A DNA stretch of 64,000 bases, from assembly GCA_031291235.1 (NCBI GenBank), contig JARLJL010000013.1, positions 1-64,000 on the forward strand. Reading direction: 5' to 3'. Origin of the DNA: Sulfuriferula sp. GTDB lineage: Bacteria > Pseudomonadota > Gammaproteobacteria > Burkholderiales > Sulfuriferulaceae. Both the position numbers and the translations under genes were made by a program. A model generated the notes under the pieces. The model was not told where the DNA came from. It worked only from the letters and a program-made list of their open reading frames with translations, and made no database searches. This document shows, piece by piece, positions 8,608 through 18,372 of the stretch (its first letter is position 1; each line of letters begins with the position of its first letter).

Positions 8608-8916
8608 TCATTTGAACTTGTAGTATTGCTGATTCAGATACGCGGCGACGTGAGCTTCTTCTTCCGGGAACCAGCCGGTGCCGGTATTGGCATTACATGC
8701 GCTGATGCGCGCCGCGAGTTGCTGCGGCGTTTTCACCTTGTGATCGGGCCGGGTATAAATTTTTGAAGCATCGCCGCCAAACATGGACGCATGGCAGCTT
8801 ATGCACGACTTGTCGACCAGAGTCTTGCCGATTTTCGGATCGCCCTTGTCAAAAGGGCCAGCCAGGGATGCACTGGAAACGCTCACCAACGCTAACGCGA
8901 CAAGTAGCTTTTTCAT
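8608..8916 (-). CDS. Small periplasmic c-type cytochrome, SHP-like
   Basis: The 102-residue precursor has a signal peptide and one haem-binding CISCH at residues 38-42. The ATG at 8916 is preferred because AAAGGA lies six bases before it; the ATG at 8922 abuts that sequence. The C-terminal part contains no Met in the place where class I cytochromes have the sixth ligand. Instead it reads ISACNANTG followed by WFPEEEAHVAAYL, which resembles the CNS...EKADLLAWL region of the Rhodobacter sphaeroides haem protein SHP, whose axial ligand is Asn. Asn75 is therefore a candidate ligand (inference). Met45 just after the haem motif is an alternative. It is convergent with the DUF302 gene. Confidence 0.8.
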   Translation of the reverse strand: MKKLLVALALVSVSSASLAGPFDKGDPKIGKTLVDKSCISCHASMFGGDASKIYTRPDHKVKTPQQLAARISACNANTGTGWFPEEEAHVAAYLNQQYYKFK

Positions 8917-8941
8917 ATTCATTCCTTTAAAAAATAATAGC

Positions 8942-10189
8942 TTAATTATGCACGTAAGCAGCCAGGCGCGCTACCCGTTGTTGTGCATTGGGATGGCTAT
9001 CGTAAAACAGCGAATGCAGCGCATCCGGCGTCAGCGTTGCCGCGTTATCGCGATATAGCTTGATCAGGGCGCTAATCAGATTACCGGCCTCGGCGTATTC
9101 CGCCGCATAGCGATCCGCTTCAAATTCATGCTTGCGCGAATACACGCTGGATAACGGCTGCAACGGCAGCGTGAATACCGGCAGCACCAGAAAGAACAGT
9201 ACAAATCCGGCACCGGCACTCATCTGCCCGACATGCAGACCGGCAAAAAACCAGGGACTGGTCATCAGCAGATTGAGTACCCACAGGAACAGCAGACTCA
9301 TGCCGAACACCCACACCATGCGCTTCAGCACATGGCGATGGTGGAAATGCCCCAGCTCGTGAGCCAGTACCGCCTCTATCTCGCTGGATTGCAAATGCTT
9401 GATCAAGGTATCGAACAATACGATGCGCTTGCTCTTGCCGAACCCGGTAAAGTACGCATTGCCGTGCCGGCTGCGTTTGGAACCGTCCATCACGAACAAG
9501 CCCTGCGCTGCAAAGCCGCATTTATGCAATAACTGAGCGATACGCTGCTTCAATTCGCCGTCCGGCAAGGGCTCGAATTTGTTAAATAGCGGGGCGATGA
9601 AATTGGGATAGATCGCCAGTATCGTCAAATTGAACCCTACCCACAGCAGCCATGCATACAGCCACCAGTAAGCGCCTGCCGATGCAATTATCCACAACAC
9701 CGCAAACAGCAACGGCAGACCCAGTATCGCCCCCAGCGCAAACTGCATTACCATGTCTTTCAAAAACTGCCGCACAGTCATGGTATTGAAACCGAAGCGT
9801 TGCTCCAGCCTGAACTTGCGGTACAGATCCAGCGGCAGCTCAGCTACGCCGCTCAGCACGATCACGCTGGCAATCAGCGCAACGTTGCCCAGCAAACCCT
9901 GGCCGACATGGGCGCCCCAGAACCGCGCCAGCCAGTCAACGCCGCCTGCGAGCGTAAAACCCAGCACCAGCACCACTTCCAGCGCAATCTGCAGTAACGA
10001 GAAACGGCTTTTTGCCACCGTATAATCCGCTGCCTTCCGATGCTGCTCCAGACTGATGCTGTCGGCAAAAGCAGCGGGAACGCTATCGCGGTGTTGTGAG
10101 ACATATCGAATTTGACGCAAGGCCAGCCAGACGCGCAGCCCGGTCGTCAATGCCAGCGCTGCCAGAAAAACCAAAGTAAATGTATTCAT
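8942..10189 (-). CDS. M48 family zinc metallopeptidase (Ste24/CAAX protease-like)
   Basis: This 415-residue integral membrane protease carries HELGHFHHRH (zinc site HExxH) and the third-ligand motif KHEFEADRYA. Several membrane helices lie before and around the catalytic region, as in Ste24 and HtpX relatives. The likely role is membrane protein quality control or proteolytic processing in the inner membrane; the substrate is unknown. The ATG at 10189 is chosen over an in-frame TTG at 10195. It is divergent from orn, with a 47-bp gap. Confidence 0.88.
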   Translation of the reverse strand: MNTFTLVFLAALALTTGLRVWLALRQIRYVSQHRDSVPAAFADSISLEQHRKAADYTVAKSRFSLLQIALEVVLVLGFTLAGGVDWLARFWGAHVGQGLLGNVALIASVIVLSGVAELPLDLYRKFRLEQRFGFNTMTVRQFLKDMVMQFALGAILGLPLLFAVLWIIASAGAYWWLYAWLLWVGFNLTILAIYPNFIAPLFNKFEPLPDGELKQRIAQLLHKCGFAAQGLFVMDGSKRSRHGNAYFTGFGKSKRIVLFDTLIKHLQSSEIEAVLAHELGHFHHRHVLKRMVWVFGMSLLFLWVLNLLMTSPWFFAGLHVGQMSAGAGFVLFFLVLPVFTLPLQPLSSVYSRKHEFEADRYAAEYAEAGNLISALIKLYRDNAATLTPDALHSLFYDSHPNAQQRVARLAAYVHN

Positions 10190-10236
10190 GCGCAAGATTA
10201 TGCCACAATCTGGGTTTTAACCGTTGACTAAGCAAA

Positions 10237-10785
10237 ATGGCACAAGATCAAAATAATCTCATCTGGATAGACATGGAAATGTCCGGTTTGTTACCCGATA
10301 GCGACCGTATACTGGAAATCGCGCTGGTCGTTACCGACTCGCAATTCAACACCATTGCCGAAGCGCCTGTACTGGTCGTGCATCAAAGCGATGCGGTGCT
10401 GGACGGCATGGATTCGTGGAACAAGGGCACGCACGGCAAATCCGGACTGATAGACAAGGTCAAGGCATCGACGCTGGACGAGGCCACGGCCGAACAGCAA
10501 ATGCTGGAGTTCCTGAAACTGCATGTACCTGCACGCATCTCGCCCATGTGCGGCAACTCGATTTGCCAGGATCGTCGCTTCCTGGCGCGTTACATGCCGC
10601 AACTGGAAGATTATTTCCATTACCGCAACCTTGACGTGAGTACGCTCAAGGAATTGGCCAAACGCTGGAAACCGGAGATCGTCAAAAACTTCACCAAGAA
10701 CAGCAAACACGAAGCGCTATCGGATATTTACGATTCAATAGCCGAGATGAATCATTATCGCGAACTCTTCATCCGGCTGGATTAA
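10237..10785 (+). CDS. orn: Oligoribonuclease
   Basis: Orn is the DEDDh 3'-5' exonuclease that degrades diribonucleotides, including pGpG from c-di-GMP turnover. The 182-residue protein starts with [10 protein letters not shown], supplying the first Asp (12) and Glu (14), and ends with the [12 protein letters not shown] motif that supplies His and the last Asp. Length is typical of the family. It is a single gene between divergent and convergent neighbours. The two GGDEF proteins in this window make its pGpG role relevant. Confidence 0.95.
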   Translation: MAQDQNNLIWIDMEMSGLLPDSDRILEIALVVTDSQFNTIAEAPVLVVHQSDAVLDGMDSWNKGTHGKSGLIDKVKASTLDEATAEQQMLEFLKLHVPARISPMCGNSICQDRRFLARYMPQLEDYFHYRNLDVSTLKELAKRWKPEIVKNFTKNSKHEALSDIYDSIAEMNHYRELFIRLD

Positions 10786-10797
10786 ACCTGCGCTGGA

Positions 10798-11898
10798 TTA
10801 AATCTGCGCTTGGGCAGCGAGATACTCGCTGCCCTGGATAATGCCGCCGCCCAGACACACGTCGCCCTGATACAGCACAACCGATTGTCCCGGAGTCACC
10901 GCCCATTGCGGCGTATCGAAGATGAAAGTCACATTATCCGCGCTGGCCTGCGTCAATCGGCACGGCGCATCCGTCTGCCGATAGCGGGTTTTGGCTGCAT
11001 AAACCTGAGCCGTATCCGGCGTCGTACCCGCCACCCAGCTCAGGTCTGCGGCAAGCAATCGAGTGCTGTACAGCAGCGGATGGTCGTGCCCTTGCACGAC
11101 AATGAGTTCGTTGCGTGCCAAATCCTTGCCTGCAACAAACCATGGCTCGCCCGCACCGCCGATGCCCAACCCCTGACGCTGGCCTATGGTGTGGTACATC
11201 AGCCCCTGATGCCGGCCCATGACACGACCTTCGGGCGTACGCATGTCACCCGGCTCTATCGGTAAATAGCGTTGCAGGAATTCCCGGAACGGGCGCTCGC
11301 CGATAAAGCAGATACCGGTACTGTCTTTTTTCGCGGCATTGGGCAAGCCGGCCTGCTCCGCGATGTGGCGCACTTCGGTTTTATGCAGTTCGCCCAGCGG
11401 AAACATGGATCTGGAAAGCTGGGACTGATTCAGCCGATACAGAAAATAGCTTTGATCCTTGCTTAGATCGACGGCCTTATGCAATTCGAATATGCCGTTA
11501 CGCTCGTGCAAGCGCGCGTAATGTCCGGTCGCAATTTTTTCCGCACCCAGTCCTATCGCATAGTCCAGAAAAGCTTTGAACTTGATTTCGGCATTGCACA
11601 GTACATCGGGGTTTGGGGTACGCCCGGCCTGATATTCGCGCAGAAAATAACTGAAAACGCGATCCTTGTATTCAGCACTGAAATTCACCGCTTCTACATC
11701 TATGCCGATCACATCGGCAACAGCCAGCACATCGAGAAAGTCCTGCCGCGCAGGACAGTTTTCATCCTCGTCGTCTTCCCAGTTTTTCATGAATACGCCG
11801 GTGACGCGATAGCCCTGCTGCTTCAGCAGCAAGGCAGTAACTGCAGAATCGACGCCGCCGGACATGCCGACAACGATATGTGTATTCGTTTTATTCAT
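10798..11898 (-). CDS. mnmA: tRNA-specific 2-thiouridylase
   Basis: MnmA thiolates U34 in the wobble position of tRNA Lys, Glu and Gln. The PP-loop SGGVDS is at residues 13-18. The catalytic cysteines lie in [12 protein letters not shown] and [12 protein letters not shown]. The ATG at 11898 gives 366 residues, normal for the family, and overlaps the upstream gene by eight bases. The longer in-frame ORF to 12219 is not conserved sequence. It is the last gene of an apparent operon that starts with the Nudix gene at 12,873. Confidence 0.95.
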   Translation of the reverse strand: MNKTNTHIVVGMSGGVDSAVTALLLKQQGYRVTGVFMKNWEDDEDENCPARQDFLDVLAVADVIGIDVEAVNFSAEYKDRVFSYFLREYQAGRTPNPDVLCNAEIKFKAFLDYAIGLGAEKIATGHYARLHERNGIFELHKAVDLSKDQSYFLYRLNQSQLSRSMFPLGELHKTEVRHIAEQAGLPNAAKKDSTGICFIGERPFREFLQRYLPIEPGDMRTPEGRVMGRHQGLMYHTIGQRQGLGIGGAGEPWFVAGKDLARNELIVVQGHDHPLLYSTRLLAADLSWVAGTTPDTAQVYAAKTRYRQTDAPCRLTQASADNVTFIFDTPQWAVTPGQSVVLYQGDVCLGGGIIQGSEYLAAQAQI

Positions 11899-12430
11899 CG
11901 GGCGATGCGCCGGAGAGCCAGTCTTGTAAGGGATAAATAACGGCAGGAGCGCCATTATCACGGAACCACGAGTCAACGGCAAATTTGCGCCCGCTGGATA
12001 ACTCCACAATCTGTCCGGCCCAGTGCACATTGACCAGCATAGGTGCGCGCTCAACCGGCTCCAGCACATCGTGATAGGCCAGAAATCCGAAGCGTTTGAG
12101 CAATTGCAGATATGCCGTCGTATTGTGCGAATGATCGATGCAATCCATGCGCCCGTCGACGCCGTTATCGGCCACATTGCCGCCCTTATCGTTACCGGTC
12201 GGCGTTTGTTCGGCAGCATAGGCTTCCAGCATGCCTATGCTCAAAGAGATGGCATCGCGCTCCTGTTGCGGCGTGCTGACATCGATAAACAATTCGCGCA
12301 CATTGCGCATCTGCGTACTGGTCAAAAGGACCTTGGCGTGTACTGCACAATCGTAGTTATAGCAAATATCCACATTCACCGCCCAGCCGGCAACGGGCCA
12401 CAAACACAACAATGTGAGCAGAAATTTCAT
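11891..12430 (-). CDS. Exported hypothetical protein
   Basis: The 179-residue protein has a signal peptide (hydrophobic residues 2-16, GWA) and then a secreted domain with Cys23 and Cys28 and a conserved-looking core [19 protein letters not shown] and [13 protein letters not shown] do not recognise a characterised family; similar proteins occur in other Betaproteobacteria next to mnmA. It overlaps the Nudix stop by four bases and mnmA by eight, so the three genes are probably co-transcribed. Confidence 0.7.
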   Translation of the reverse strand: MKFLLTLLCLWPVAGWAVNVDICYNYDCAVHAKVLLTSTQMRNVRELFIDVSTPQQERDAISLSIGMLEAYAAEQTPTGNDKGGNVADNGVDGRMDCIDHSHNTTAYLQLLKRFGFLAYHDVLEPVERAPMLVNVHWAGQIVELSSGRKFAVDSWFRDNGAPAVIYPLQDWLSGASPDE

Positions 12431-12873
12431 GCGTAATGCCGCAACAAGGCCAGTGGATAACGTACGCCGCCGAGATAATCTTCCACACAGTCCATCACCA
12501 GCGGACTGCGGTGACGCTGCCGCAAGGCGCGCATCTCGTCGGGGGTTTGCCAGACAGCACGAATTATTCCGGTATCCAGCGCTTGCCCCGCCTCATGTCC
12601 GGTGATATGGCCGGCAAAGGCGAAACGCAAATAGGTTCGGTCATGCACAGGCTGGCGCCATTGATAGATGCCGATAAGCGACGCCGGTTGAAAATGATAG
12701 GCCGTTTCTTCCAATGTCTCGCGGATCGCGGCAGCAATGATGGACTCCCCATCATCCAGATGGCCGGCCGGCTGATTGAACATGACGCCATCGGAAGTAT
12801 GTTCTTCCACCAATAAAAACTTGCCGGCCTGCTCGATCACGGCAGCGACTGTCACGTGTGGTTTCCAGATCAT
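12427..12873 (-). CDS. Nudix hydrolase (NudJ-like)
   Basis: Nudix enzymes cleave nucleoside diphosphates linked to another moiety. The Nudix box is recognisable as GHLDDGESIIAAAIRETLEE followed by TAY, with Ala replacing the usual final Gly. The 148-residue length, WKPHVTVAAVIE start and box position match NudJ, a thiamine/HMP pyrophosphate and nucleotide phosphatase; the exact substrate is not deducible. It is the first gene of the leftward cluster ending with mnmA, the same nudJ-mnmA pairing seen in gammaproteobacteria. Confidence 0.85.
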   Translation of the reverse strand: MIWKPHVTVAAVIEQAGKFLLVEEHTSDGVMFNQPAGHLDDGESIIAAAIRETLEETAYHFQPASLIGIYQWRQPVHDRTYLRFAFAGHITGHEAGQALDTGIIRAVWQTPDEMRALRQRHRSPLVMDCVEDYLGGVRYPLALLRHYA

Positions 12874-12935
12874 TATGGATACGCAAAAATCGGATTTTAC
12901 CCTGTCGGCATGACATCGCGCAAAAACCGGACAAT

Positions 12936-12966
12936 AAAAAAGCAGGGTTAAACCCTGCCTTTTTAT
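12936..12966. terminator. Bidirectional-type intrinsic terminator
   Basis: GCAGGGTT (12942-12949) pairs with AACCCTGC (12951-12958), flanked by an A-run on the left and a T-run on the right. It follows the stop codon of the leftward small Ala/Lys-rich gene and would end that transcript before the Nudix gene. Confidence 0.8.
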
Positions 12967-12982
12967 TTAACCGACAAACTAA

Positions 12983-13198
12983 TTACTTGGCTGCTGGTGC
13001 TTCTGCTGGTGCTGGAGCAGCTTCTTTTTTAGCAGCTGCTTTTTTCTTGGCGTGATGTTTTTTAGCTTTGTGCTTAACTGGAGCAGCAGCTTCAGCCTTC
13101 GGAGCGTCAGCAGCAGGAGCAGCAGCATCAGCAGCAACAGCAGAGAAAGAAACAACAGCAAATGCAGCAGCGATGATAGCGGATAACAGTTTGTTCAT
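12983..13198 (-). CDS. Small exported Ala/Lys-rich protein
   Basis: Seventy-one residues from the ATG at 13198, which follows AAGGA at good spacing; an in-frame codon at 13213 lacks this. An N-terminal signal peptide (MNKLLSAIIAAAFAVVSFSAVAAD) is followed by a low-complexity mature part. An Ala/Pro/Glu segment comes first, then a basic core (KHKAKKHHAKKKAAAKK), then a second Ala/Pro segment. The layout recalls acid-shock or histone-like exported peptides such as Asr, but no homology is claimed. It has its own terminator and seems monocistronic. Confidence 0.7.
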   Translation of the reverse strand: MNKLLSAIIAAAFAVVSFSAVAADAAAPAADAPKAEAAAPVKHKAKKHHAKKKAAAKKEAAPAPAEAPAAK

Positions 13199-13278
13199 TT
13201 TGACATCCTTCAAGTTAAATAATCGGTGGTTAGCTTGACAACAAAATCATCGTCGTCATGGCAAATAACGCGGCCGGG

Positions 13279-13863
13279 TTAACGCCGGTTGACAGGTTTT
13301 TGCAAAATATTTGCAATTTCCTTTTCATCCACGCTGCGATACTGCCCAGGCAGCAATTGATCGAGCCCGAATCCGCCAATTTGCGCCCGCACCAATCGCA
13401 ATGTCGGATAACCAGTTTTAGCGGTCATGCGTCTTACCTGTCGATTCTTGCCTTCGGTTATCGTCAGCGCAATCCAGCTGGTCGGAATATTTTTGCGGTA
13501 ACGCACTGGCGGCGTACGCGGCCATAACTGATCGGGTTCCATCATCCGCCGCACCTGGGCCGGCTGGGTCACAAAATCTGTCAGGACGACGCCTTCAGCC
13601 AATGCTTGCAATGCTGCATCGCTGATTTCGCCTTCTACCTGCACCCAATAGGTTTTAGGTAATTTATGGACAGGATGCGCGAGTTGATGCTGTAATCGGC
13701 CATCATCGGTTAGAATAAGTAAACCCTCGCTATCGGTATCAAGCCGCCCCGCGGCATAGACATCCGGGATCGGGATATAGTCTTTCAGCGTAGGGTGTTT
13801 GCCGTCAGGACTGAATTGGCAAACCACGCCATAAGGTTTATTAAAAATAATAACTTGCCGCAT
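13279..13863 (-). CDS. rluE: 23S rRNA pseudouridine synthase, RsuA/RluE family
   Basis: The 194-residue protein has the catalytic motif [14 protein letters not shown], with the essential Asp, the opening [13 protein letters not shown], and the family element [10 protein letters not shown]. No N-terminal S4 domain is present, which fits RluE (23S U2457 in E. coli) better than RsuA or RluB. It diverges from icd with a 37-bp gap. Confidence 0.88.
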   Translation of the reverse strand: MRQVIIFNKPYGVVCQFSPDGKHPTLKDYIPIPDVYAAGRLDTDSEGLLILTDDGRLQHQLAHPVHKLPKTYWVQVEGEISDAALQALAEGVVLTDFVTQPAQVRRMMEPDQLWPRTPPVRYRKNIPTSWIALTITEGKNRQVRRMTAKTGYPTLRLVRAQIGGFGLDQLLPGQYRSVDEKEIANILQKPVNRR

Positions 13864-13900
13864 ACTGGATTTATTTTTTGACTTGAGATTAGGAAAAATT

Positions 13901-15142
13901 ATGTCTTATCAACACATACAATTGCCTGCATTCGGCGAAAAAATCACGGTCAACGCCGATACCAGCCTGAATGTACCCAACCAGCCTATTATCCCATTTA
14001 TTGAAGGCGACGGTACCGGCTTCGACATCACGCCGGTCATGTGCAAAGTGGTTGATGCTGCCGTAGCCAAGGCCTACCAGGGTCAACGCAAAATCGCCTG
14101 GATGGAAACCTATGCCGGCGAAAAAGCTGCCAAGGTCTATGGCAACGATACATGGCTGCCCGATGAAACCGTGGAAGTCATGCGCGAATACGTCGTATCC
14201 ATCAAAGGTCCGCTGACCACACCGACTTCGGGCGGCATCCGCTCGCTCAATGTAGCTTTGCGGCAAATGTTGGATCTATATGTATGCCTGCGCCCCGTGC
14301 GTTACTTTCAGGGCGTGCCCAGCCCGGTTAAAACGCCGGAAAAAGTGGACATGGTGATCTTCCGCGAAAATACCGAAGACATCTATGCCGGTATCGAATG
14401 GGAAGCCGGCTCGCCCGAAGCGCAGAAAATGATTGCGTTCTTGCAAAATGAAATGGGCGTGAGCAAAATTCGCTTCCCGCTATCGTCCGCCATAGGCATC
14501 AAACCGGTTTCCATCGAAGGCAGCGAACGCCTGATACGCAAAGCCATACAATATGCCATAGACAACAAGCGCCGTTCGGTTACGCTGGTTCACAAGGGCA
14601 ATATCATGAAGTTCACCGAAGGTGGCTTCAAGAAATGGGGTTACGAGCTGGCCAAGCGCGAATTCGGCGCGGTTGAAATCGACGGCGGCCCATGGTGCAA
14701 GCTGCCTAACGGCATCGTTATCAAGGATGCGATCGCCGATGCATTCCTGCAACAGATTCTGTTACGCCCAAGCGACTACGATGTCATCGCCACACTCAAC
14801 CTCAACGGCGACTACATTTCCGACGCCCTGGCAGCGGAAGTCGGCGGCATCGGGATATCCCCCGGAGCCAACCTGTCCGATTCAGTAGCCATATTCGAAG
14901 CCACCCATGGCACTGGGCCCGATATTGCCGGCAAGGATATTGCCAACCCACTGGCATCAATCCTCTCAGCCGAAATGATGCTGCGACACATGGGCTGGCT
15001 GGAAGCCGCCGATCTGCTTATTTCATCCATGCAAACCGCCATTACCAACAAGACGGTAACAGCGGATTTCGTTCGTCTGATGGAAGGCGCAACGCAAATG
15101 TCGTGCTCAGCCTTCGGCGACACCATGATCGCCAATATGTAA
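13901..15142 (+). CDS. icd: Isocitrate dehydrogenase with NAD+-type cofactor signature
   Basis: The enzyme oxidatively decarboxylates isocitrate to 2-oxoglutarate. The 413-residue length and motifs ([27 protein letters not shown]) match E. coli Icd. At the cofactor site, [15 protein letters not shown] places Asp341, Ile342 and Ala348 where E. coli has Lys344, Tyr345 and Val351, and Ala388 replaces Tyr391; Arg392 (Arg395) is kept. Asp/Ile/Ala at these sites is the known signature of NAD+-dependent enzymes, so NAD+ specificity is predicted. The ATG at 13901 follows AGGAAA; an in-frame TTG lies at 13883. A strong terminator follows. Confidence 0.95.
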   Translation: MSYQHIQLPAFGEKITVNADTSLNVPNQPIIPFIEGDGTGFDITPVMCKVVDAAVAKAYQGQRKIAWMETYAGEKAAKVYGNDTWLPDETVEVMREYVVSIKGPLTTPTSGGIRSLNVALRQMLDLYVCLRPVRYFQGVPSPVKTPEKVDMVIFRENTEDIYAGIEWEAGSPEAQKMIAFLQNEMGVSKIRFPLSSAIGIKPVSIEGSERLIRKAIQYAIDNKRRSVTLVHKGNIMKFTEGGFKKWGYELAKREFGAVEIDGGPWCKLPNGIVIKDAIADAFLQQILLRPSDYDVIATLNLNGDYISDALAAEVGGIGISPGANLSDSVAIFEATHGTGPDIAGKDIANPLASILSAEMMLRHMGWLEAADLLISSMQTAITNKTVTADFVRLMEGATQMSCSAFGDTMIANM

Positions 15143-15186
15143 TGATTGCTGCAAACCGGGGCCATGCAGTGCGTTGCTCCGGCAAA

Positions 15187-15223
15187 TAAAAAAGGCGCGG
15201 AATATAAATTCCGCGCCTTTTAA
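15187..15223. terminator. Bidirectional terminator between icd and the cold-shock gene
   Basis: A long stem pairs AAGGCGCGGAAT with ATTCCGCGCCTT around an ATAA loop, with an A-run on the left and T-run on the right. It lies between two convergent genes and can serve both. Confidence 0.9.
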
Positions 15224-15243
15224 ATTAAATTCAGTACAGCTAA

Positions 15244-15447
15244 TTAAGCAGGCTGAATGTTCGAAGCTTGTTTGCCTTTAGGTCCTTGGGAGACTTCAAA
15301 GCTTACTTTTTGACCTTCTTTTAGGGTTTTGAAACCACCCATATTGATTGCGGAGAAGTGCGCAAACAGATCTTCGCTTCCATCGTCAGGAGTAATAAAA
15401 CCGAAACCTTTAGAATCGTTGAACCATTTAACTGTGCCAGTTGCCAT
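15244..15447 (-). CDS. Cold-shock family protein (CspA/CspE type)
   Basis: A 67-residue single cold-shock domain: [20 protein letters not shown] holds the RNP1 motif KGFGFI, and DLFAHFSAI the RNP2-like element. Such proteins bind single-stranded RNA and DNA and melt RNA structure. The ATG at 15447 follows AAGGA. The ORF is open upstream to 15549, but that part is probably the long 5' untranslated leader usual for this family. Whether it is cold-inducible cannot be told. Confidence 0.92.
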   Translation of the reverse strand: MATGTVKWFNDSKGFGFITPDDGSEDLFAHFSAINMGGFKTLKEGQKVSFEVSQGPKGKQASNIQPA

Positions 15448-15690
15448 TGTTACATTCCTTGATAAAAAACAGGCCAAGACGGCCATGGACTGTTTGAGAA
15501 CCAAGATCGCACAACGGCAATACCAGACTTGCAAGAACCTTGATACCAAACTCCAGCCTACTTTTTACTCCTGAAAAAACCATTTAGCAAGCGCTAAGTG
15601 AATATTTTTAATTATTTGTAAACGAATACTTGAAAAATTCCCCCGAAACGTCAAAATGAATACTGGACAGCTTAGAAATGAAGTGAATAG

Positions 15691-15999
15691 ATGGCTACGC
15701 GACATCGTGACGACACACTGTTAGCCCCAAGCAAGGTAAAGCTGGCACCGCCGCCCATGCACAAGGTGTTGTTACTTAACGACGATTACACGCCTATGGA
15801 TTTTGTTGTGCATGTCGTGCAGCATTTTTTTCACAAATCGCATGAACAAGCGACGCAAATTATGCTCAAAGTTCATACGGAAGGTCGCGGTGTTTGCGGA
15901 TTGTATCCTGCCGACGTCGCTGCAACGAAAGTCGCTCAGGTGATCGCGTTTGCTCGCCAACATCAACATCCGCTGCAATGCGTGATGGAGGAAAATTAA
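15691..15999 (+). CDS. clpS: ATP-dependent Clp protease adaptor
   Basis: ClpS delivers N-end-rule substrates to ClpAP. The 102-residue protein has the core [17 protein letters not shown] and the conserved [17 protein letters not shown]. The clpA ATG follows its stop codon directly, the usual clpS-clpA operon. The 243-bp gap to the divergent cold-shock gene holds the promoters of both; I could not assign hexamers with confidence. Confidence 0.95.
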   Translation: MATRHRDDTLLAPSKVKLAPPPMHKVLLLNDDYTPMDFVVHVVQHFFHKSHEQATQIMLKVHTEGRGVCGLYPADVAATKVAQVIAFARQHQHPLQCVMEEN

Positions 16000-18258
16000 A
16001 TGATTGCTCAGGAATTGGAAGTCAGTCTACATTTGGCCTTTATGGACGCGCGGCAAAAGCGCCACGAATTCATTACCGTGGAGCATTTGCTGTTCGCCAT
16101 GCTGGATAACCCTTCCGCTGCCGAAGTGTTGCGTGCCTGTGCAGTCAATATAGACACCCTGCGTCAGCAACTTGGCGATTTCATTACCGAACACACGCCT
16201 ACCGTTGCCGGCACCGAGGACATCGACACTCAGCCCACCCTGGGATTTCAGCGCGTCATCCAGCGCGCCATACTGCACGTGCAATCGTCGGGCAAGAAGG
16301 AAGTCACCGGCGCGAATGTACTCGTTGCCATTTTTGGCGAAAAGGATTCCCATGCTGTCTATTTCCTCACCCAGCAAGGTTTGACACGGCTGGACGTCGT
16401 CAATTACATCTCGCACGGCACCTCCAAAATCGCCCAGAACGAATCGCAACAGCGTGGTGAACCGGCTACCGAAAATGCGGACGAAGCATCGCCAGCTTCG
16501 GCGCTGGACAGCTACACCCTGAATCTCAATACGCAAGCGCTAGCCGGAAAAATCGATCCGCTTATCGGCCGCGATGCCGAACTCGAGCGCGTCATCCAGA
16601 CCCTGTGCCGCCGACGCAAAAACAACCCCCTGCTGGTAGGCGAAGCCGGTGTGGGCAAAACCGCCATTGCCGAAGGCCTTGCGCGGCGTATCGTCGAAGG
16701 CGACGTTCCCGACATACTGGAAGACAGTACGGTCTATTCGCTGGATATGGGCGCCTTGCTGGCCGGCACCAAATATCGCGGCGATTTCGAACAGCGACTC
16801 AAAGCGGTATTGAAACAGCTCAACGCCGACACTCACTCCATACTATTCATTGATGAAATCCACACCCTGATCGGGGCTGGCGCCGCATCCGGCGGTACGC
16901 TGGATGCCTCCAACCTGCTCAAGCCGGCGCTGTCGTCCGGACAGCTCAAATGCATAGGTGCAACGACGTATACCGAATACCGCGGTATCTTCGAAAAAGA
17001 CCACGCGCTGTCGCGGCGTTTCCAGAAAATCGACGTCAATGAACCCAGTGTCGATGAAACCGTCGCTATCCTGCGCGGGCTGAAATCGCGTTTTGAGGCA
17101 CACCACGGCGTAAAATACACTGCCTCGGCGCTGACCACTGCAGCTGAACTGTCGGCACGCTACATCAATGACCGCCATTTGCCGGACAAGGCGATTGACG
17201 TCATCGACGAAGCCGGTGCGGCACAGCGCATCCTGCCCAAATCGAAGCAGAAAAAAATCATCAGCAAACGCGAAATCGAAGAGATCATCGCGAAGATCGC
17301 GCGCATCCCGTCCAAACACGTCAACAGCGACGACCGCGATGCGCTGAAAACGCTGGATCGCGATCTGAAATCCGTGGTTTTCGGTCAGGACAATGCGATC
17401 GCCGCCTTATCATCGGCCATCAAAATGGCGCGCAGCGGCCTCGGCAATCCGCAAAAGCCCATCGGTTCCTTCCTGTTTTCCGGACCGACCGGCGTGGGCA
17501 AAACCGAAGTTGCACGACAGCTGGCCTATACCATGGGCATAGAACTGATTCGCTTCGACATGTCGGAATACATGGAACGCCATGCTGTTTCCCGATTGAT
17601 CGGCGCACCGCCGGGCTATGTCGGGTTCGATCAGGGCGGACTGCTGACCGAGGCAATTACCAAGACGCCTTATGCCGTACTGCTGCTGGACGAAATCGAA
17701 AAAGCGCACCCTGACGTATTCAATGTCCTGTTACAGGTCATGGATCACGGCACGCTCACCGACAACAACGGGCGCAAAGCCGATTTTCGCAACGTAGTGA
17801 TTATCATGACCACCAACGCGGGTGCCGAATCGCTGACCAAATCCAGCATCGGCTTTACGCCTGCAACCCAGGTCGGCGATGAAATGAAGGATATCAAACG
17901 TTTGTTCACACCGGAGTTCCGCAATCGTCTGGATGCCATCATTTCGTTTGCCCCGTTGTCGCAGGACATTATCCTGCGCGTCGTGGACAAATTCCTGATG
18001 CAGCTCGAAGACCAGCTCCATGAGAAAAAGGTGGACGCGCATTTCACCGATGCGCTCAAGACCTATCTGGGCAAAAAAGGATTCGACCCGCTGATGGGCG
18101 CCCGTCCGATGGCGCGCCTGATCCAGGACACCATCCGTCGCGCGCTGGCGGACGAGTTGCTATTCGGCCGGCTGGCCAACGGCGGATCGGTAACTGTGGA
18201 CATAGACGACAGTGACAATGTGAAATTAATTTTCGACGAAGAGCTGGCCGTTATCTAA
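16000..18258 (+). CDS. clpA: Clp protease ATP-binding subunit
   Basis: ClpA is the hexameric AAA+ unfoldase that feeds ClpP. The 752-residue protein has an N-terminal Clp-N double repeat (about 1-145), a first AAA+ module with Walker A GEAGVGKT (about 214-221) and Walker B LFIDEIHT, and a second module with GPTGVGKT (about 495-502) and [10 protein letters not shown]. No long middle domain is present, which separates it from ClpB. The ClpP-binding loop should lie in the second module but was not pinpointed. Confidence 0.96.
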   Translation: MIAQELEVSLHLAFMDARQKRHEFITVEHLLFAMLDNPSAAEVLRACAVNIDTLRQQLGDFITEHTPTVAGTEDIDTQPTLGFQRVIQRAILHVQSSGKKEVTGANVLVAIFGEKDSHAVYFLTQQGLTRLDVVNYISHGTSKIAQNESQQRGEPATENADEASPASALDSYTLNLNTQALAGKIDPLIGRDAELERVIQTLCRRRKNNPLLVGEAGVGKTAIAEGLARRIVEGDVPDILEDSTVYSLDMGALLAGTKYRGDFEQRLKAVLKQLNADTHSILFIDEIHTLIGAGAASGGTLDASNLLKPALSSGQLKCIGATTYTEYRGIFEKDHALSRRFQKIDVNEPSVDETVAILRGLKSRFEAHHGVKYTASALTTAAELSARYINDRHLPDKAIDVIDEAGAAQRILPKSKQKKIISKREIEEIIAKIARIPSKHVNSDDRDALKTLDRDLKSVVFGQDNAIAALSSAIKMARSGLGNPQKPIGSFLFSGPTGVGKTEVARQLAYTMGIELIRFDMSEYMERHAVSRLIGAPPGYVGFDQGGLLTEAITKTPYAVLLLDEIEKAHPDVFNVLLQVMDHGTLTDNNGRKADFRNVVIIMTTNAGAESLTKSSIGFTPATQVGDEMKDIKRLFTPEFRNRLDAIISFAPLSQDIILRVVDKFLMQLEDQLHEKKVDAHFTDALKTYLGKKGFDPLMGARPMARLIQDTIRRALADELLFGRLANGGSVTVDIDDSDNVKLIFDEELAVI

Positions 18259-18283
18259 CTCGTTACCACGGTAATTCGGCAAT

Positions 18284-18319
18284 CAACTTGCAGGGCAGGC
18301 ATATTCGCTCTGCAAGTTG
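18284..18319. terminator. Hairpin between convergent clpA and GGDEF-EAL gene
   Basis: CAACTTGCAG (18284-18293) and CTGCAAGTTG (18310-18319) form a perfect ten-base stem around a 16-base loop. There is no T-run, so it is only a possible terminator for the converging transcripts. Confidence 0.45.
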
Positions 18320-18372
18320 AGCAGATACTCACCCTGCTTTTGTCCAGATTGGCATGGCTGGATAAACATCAA

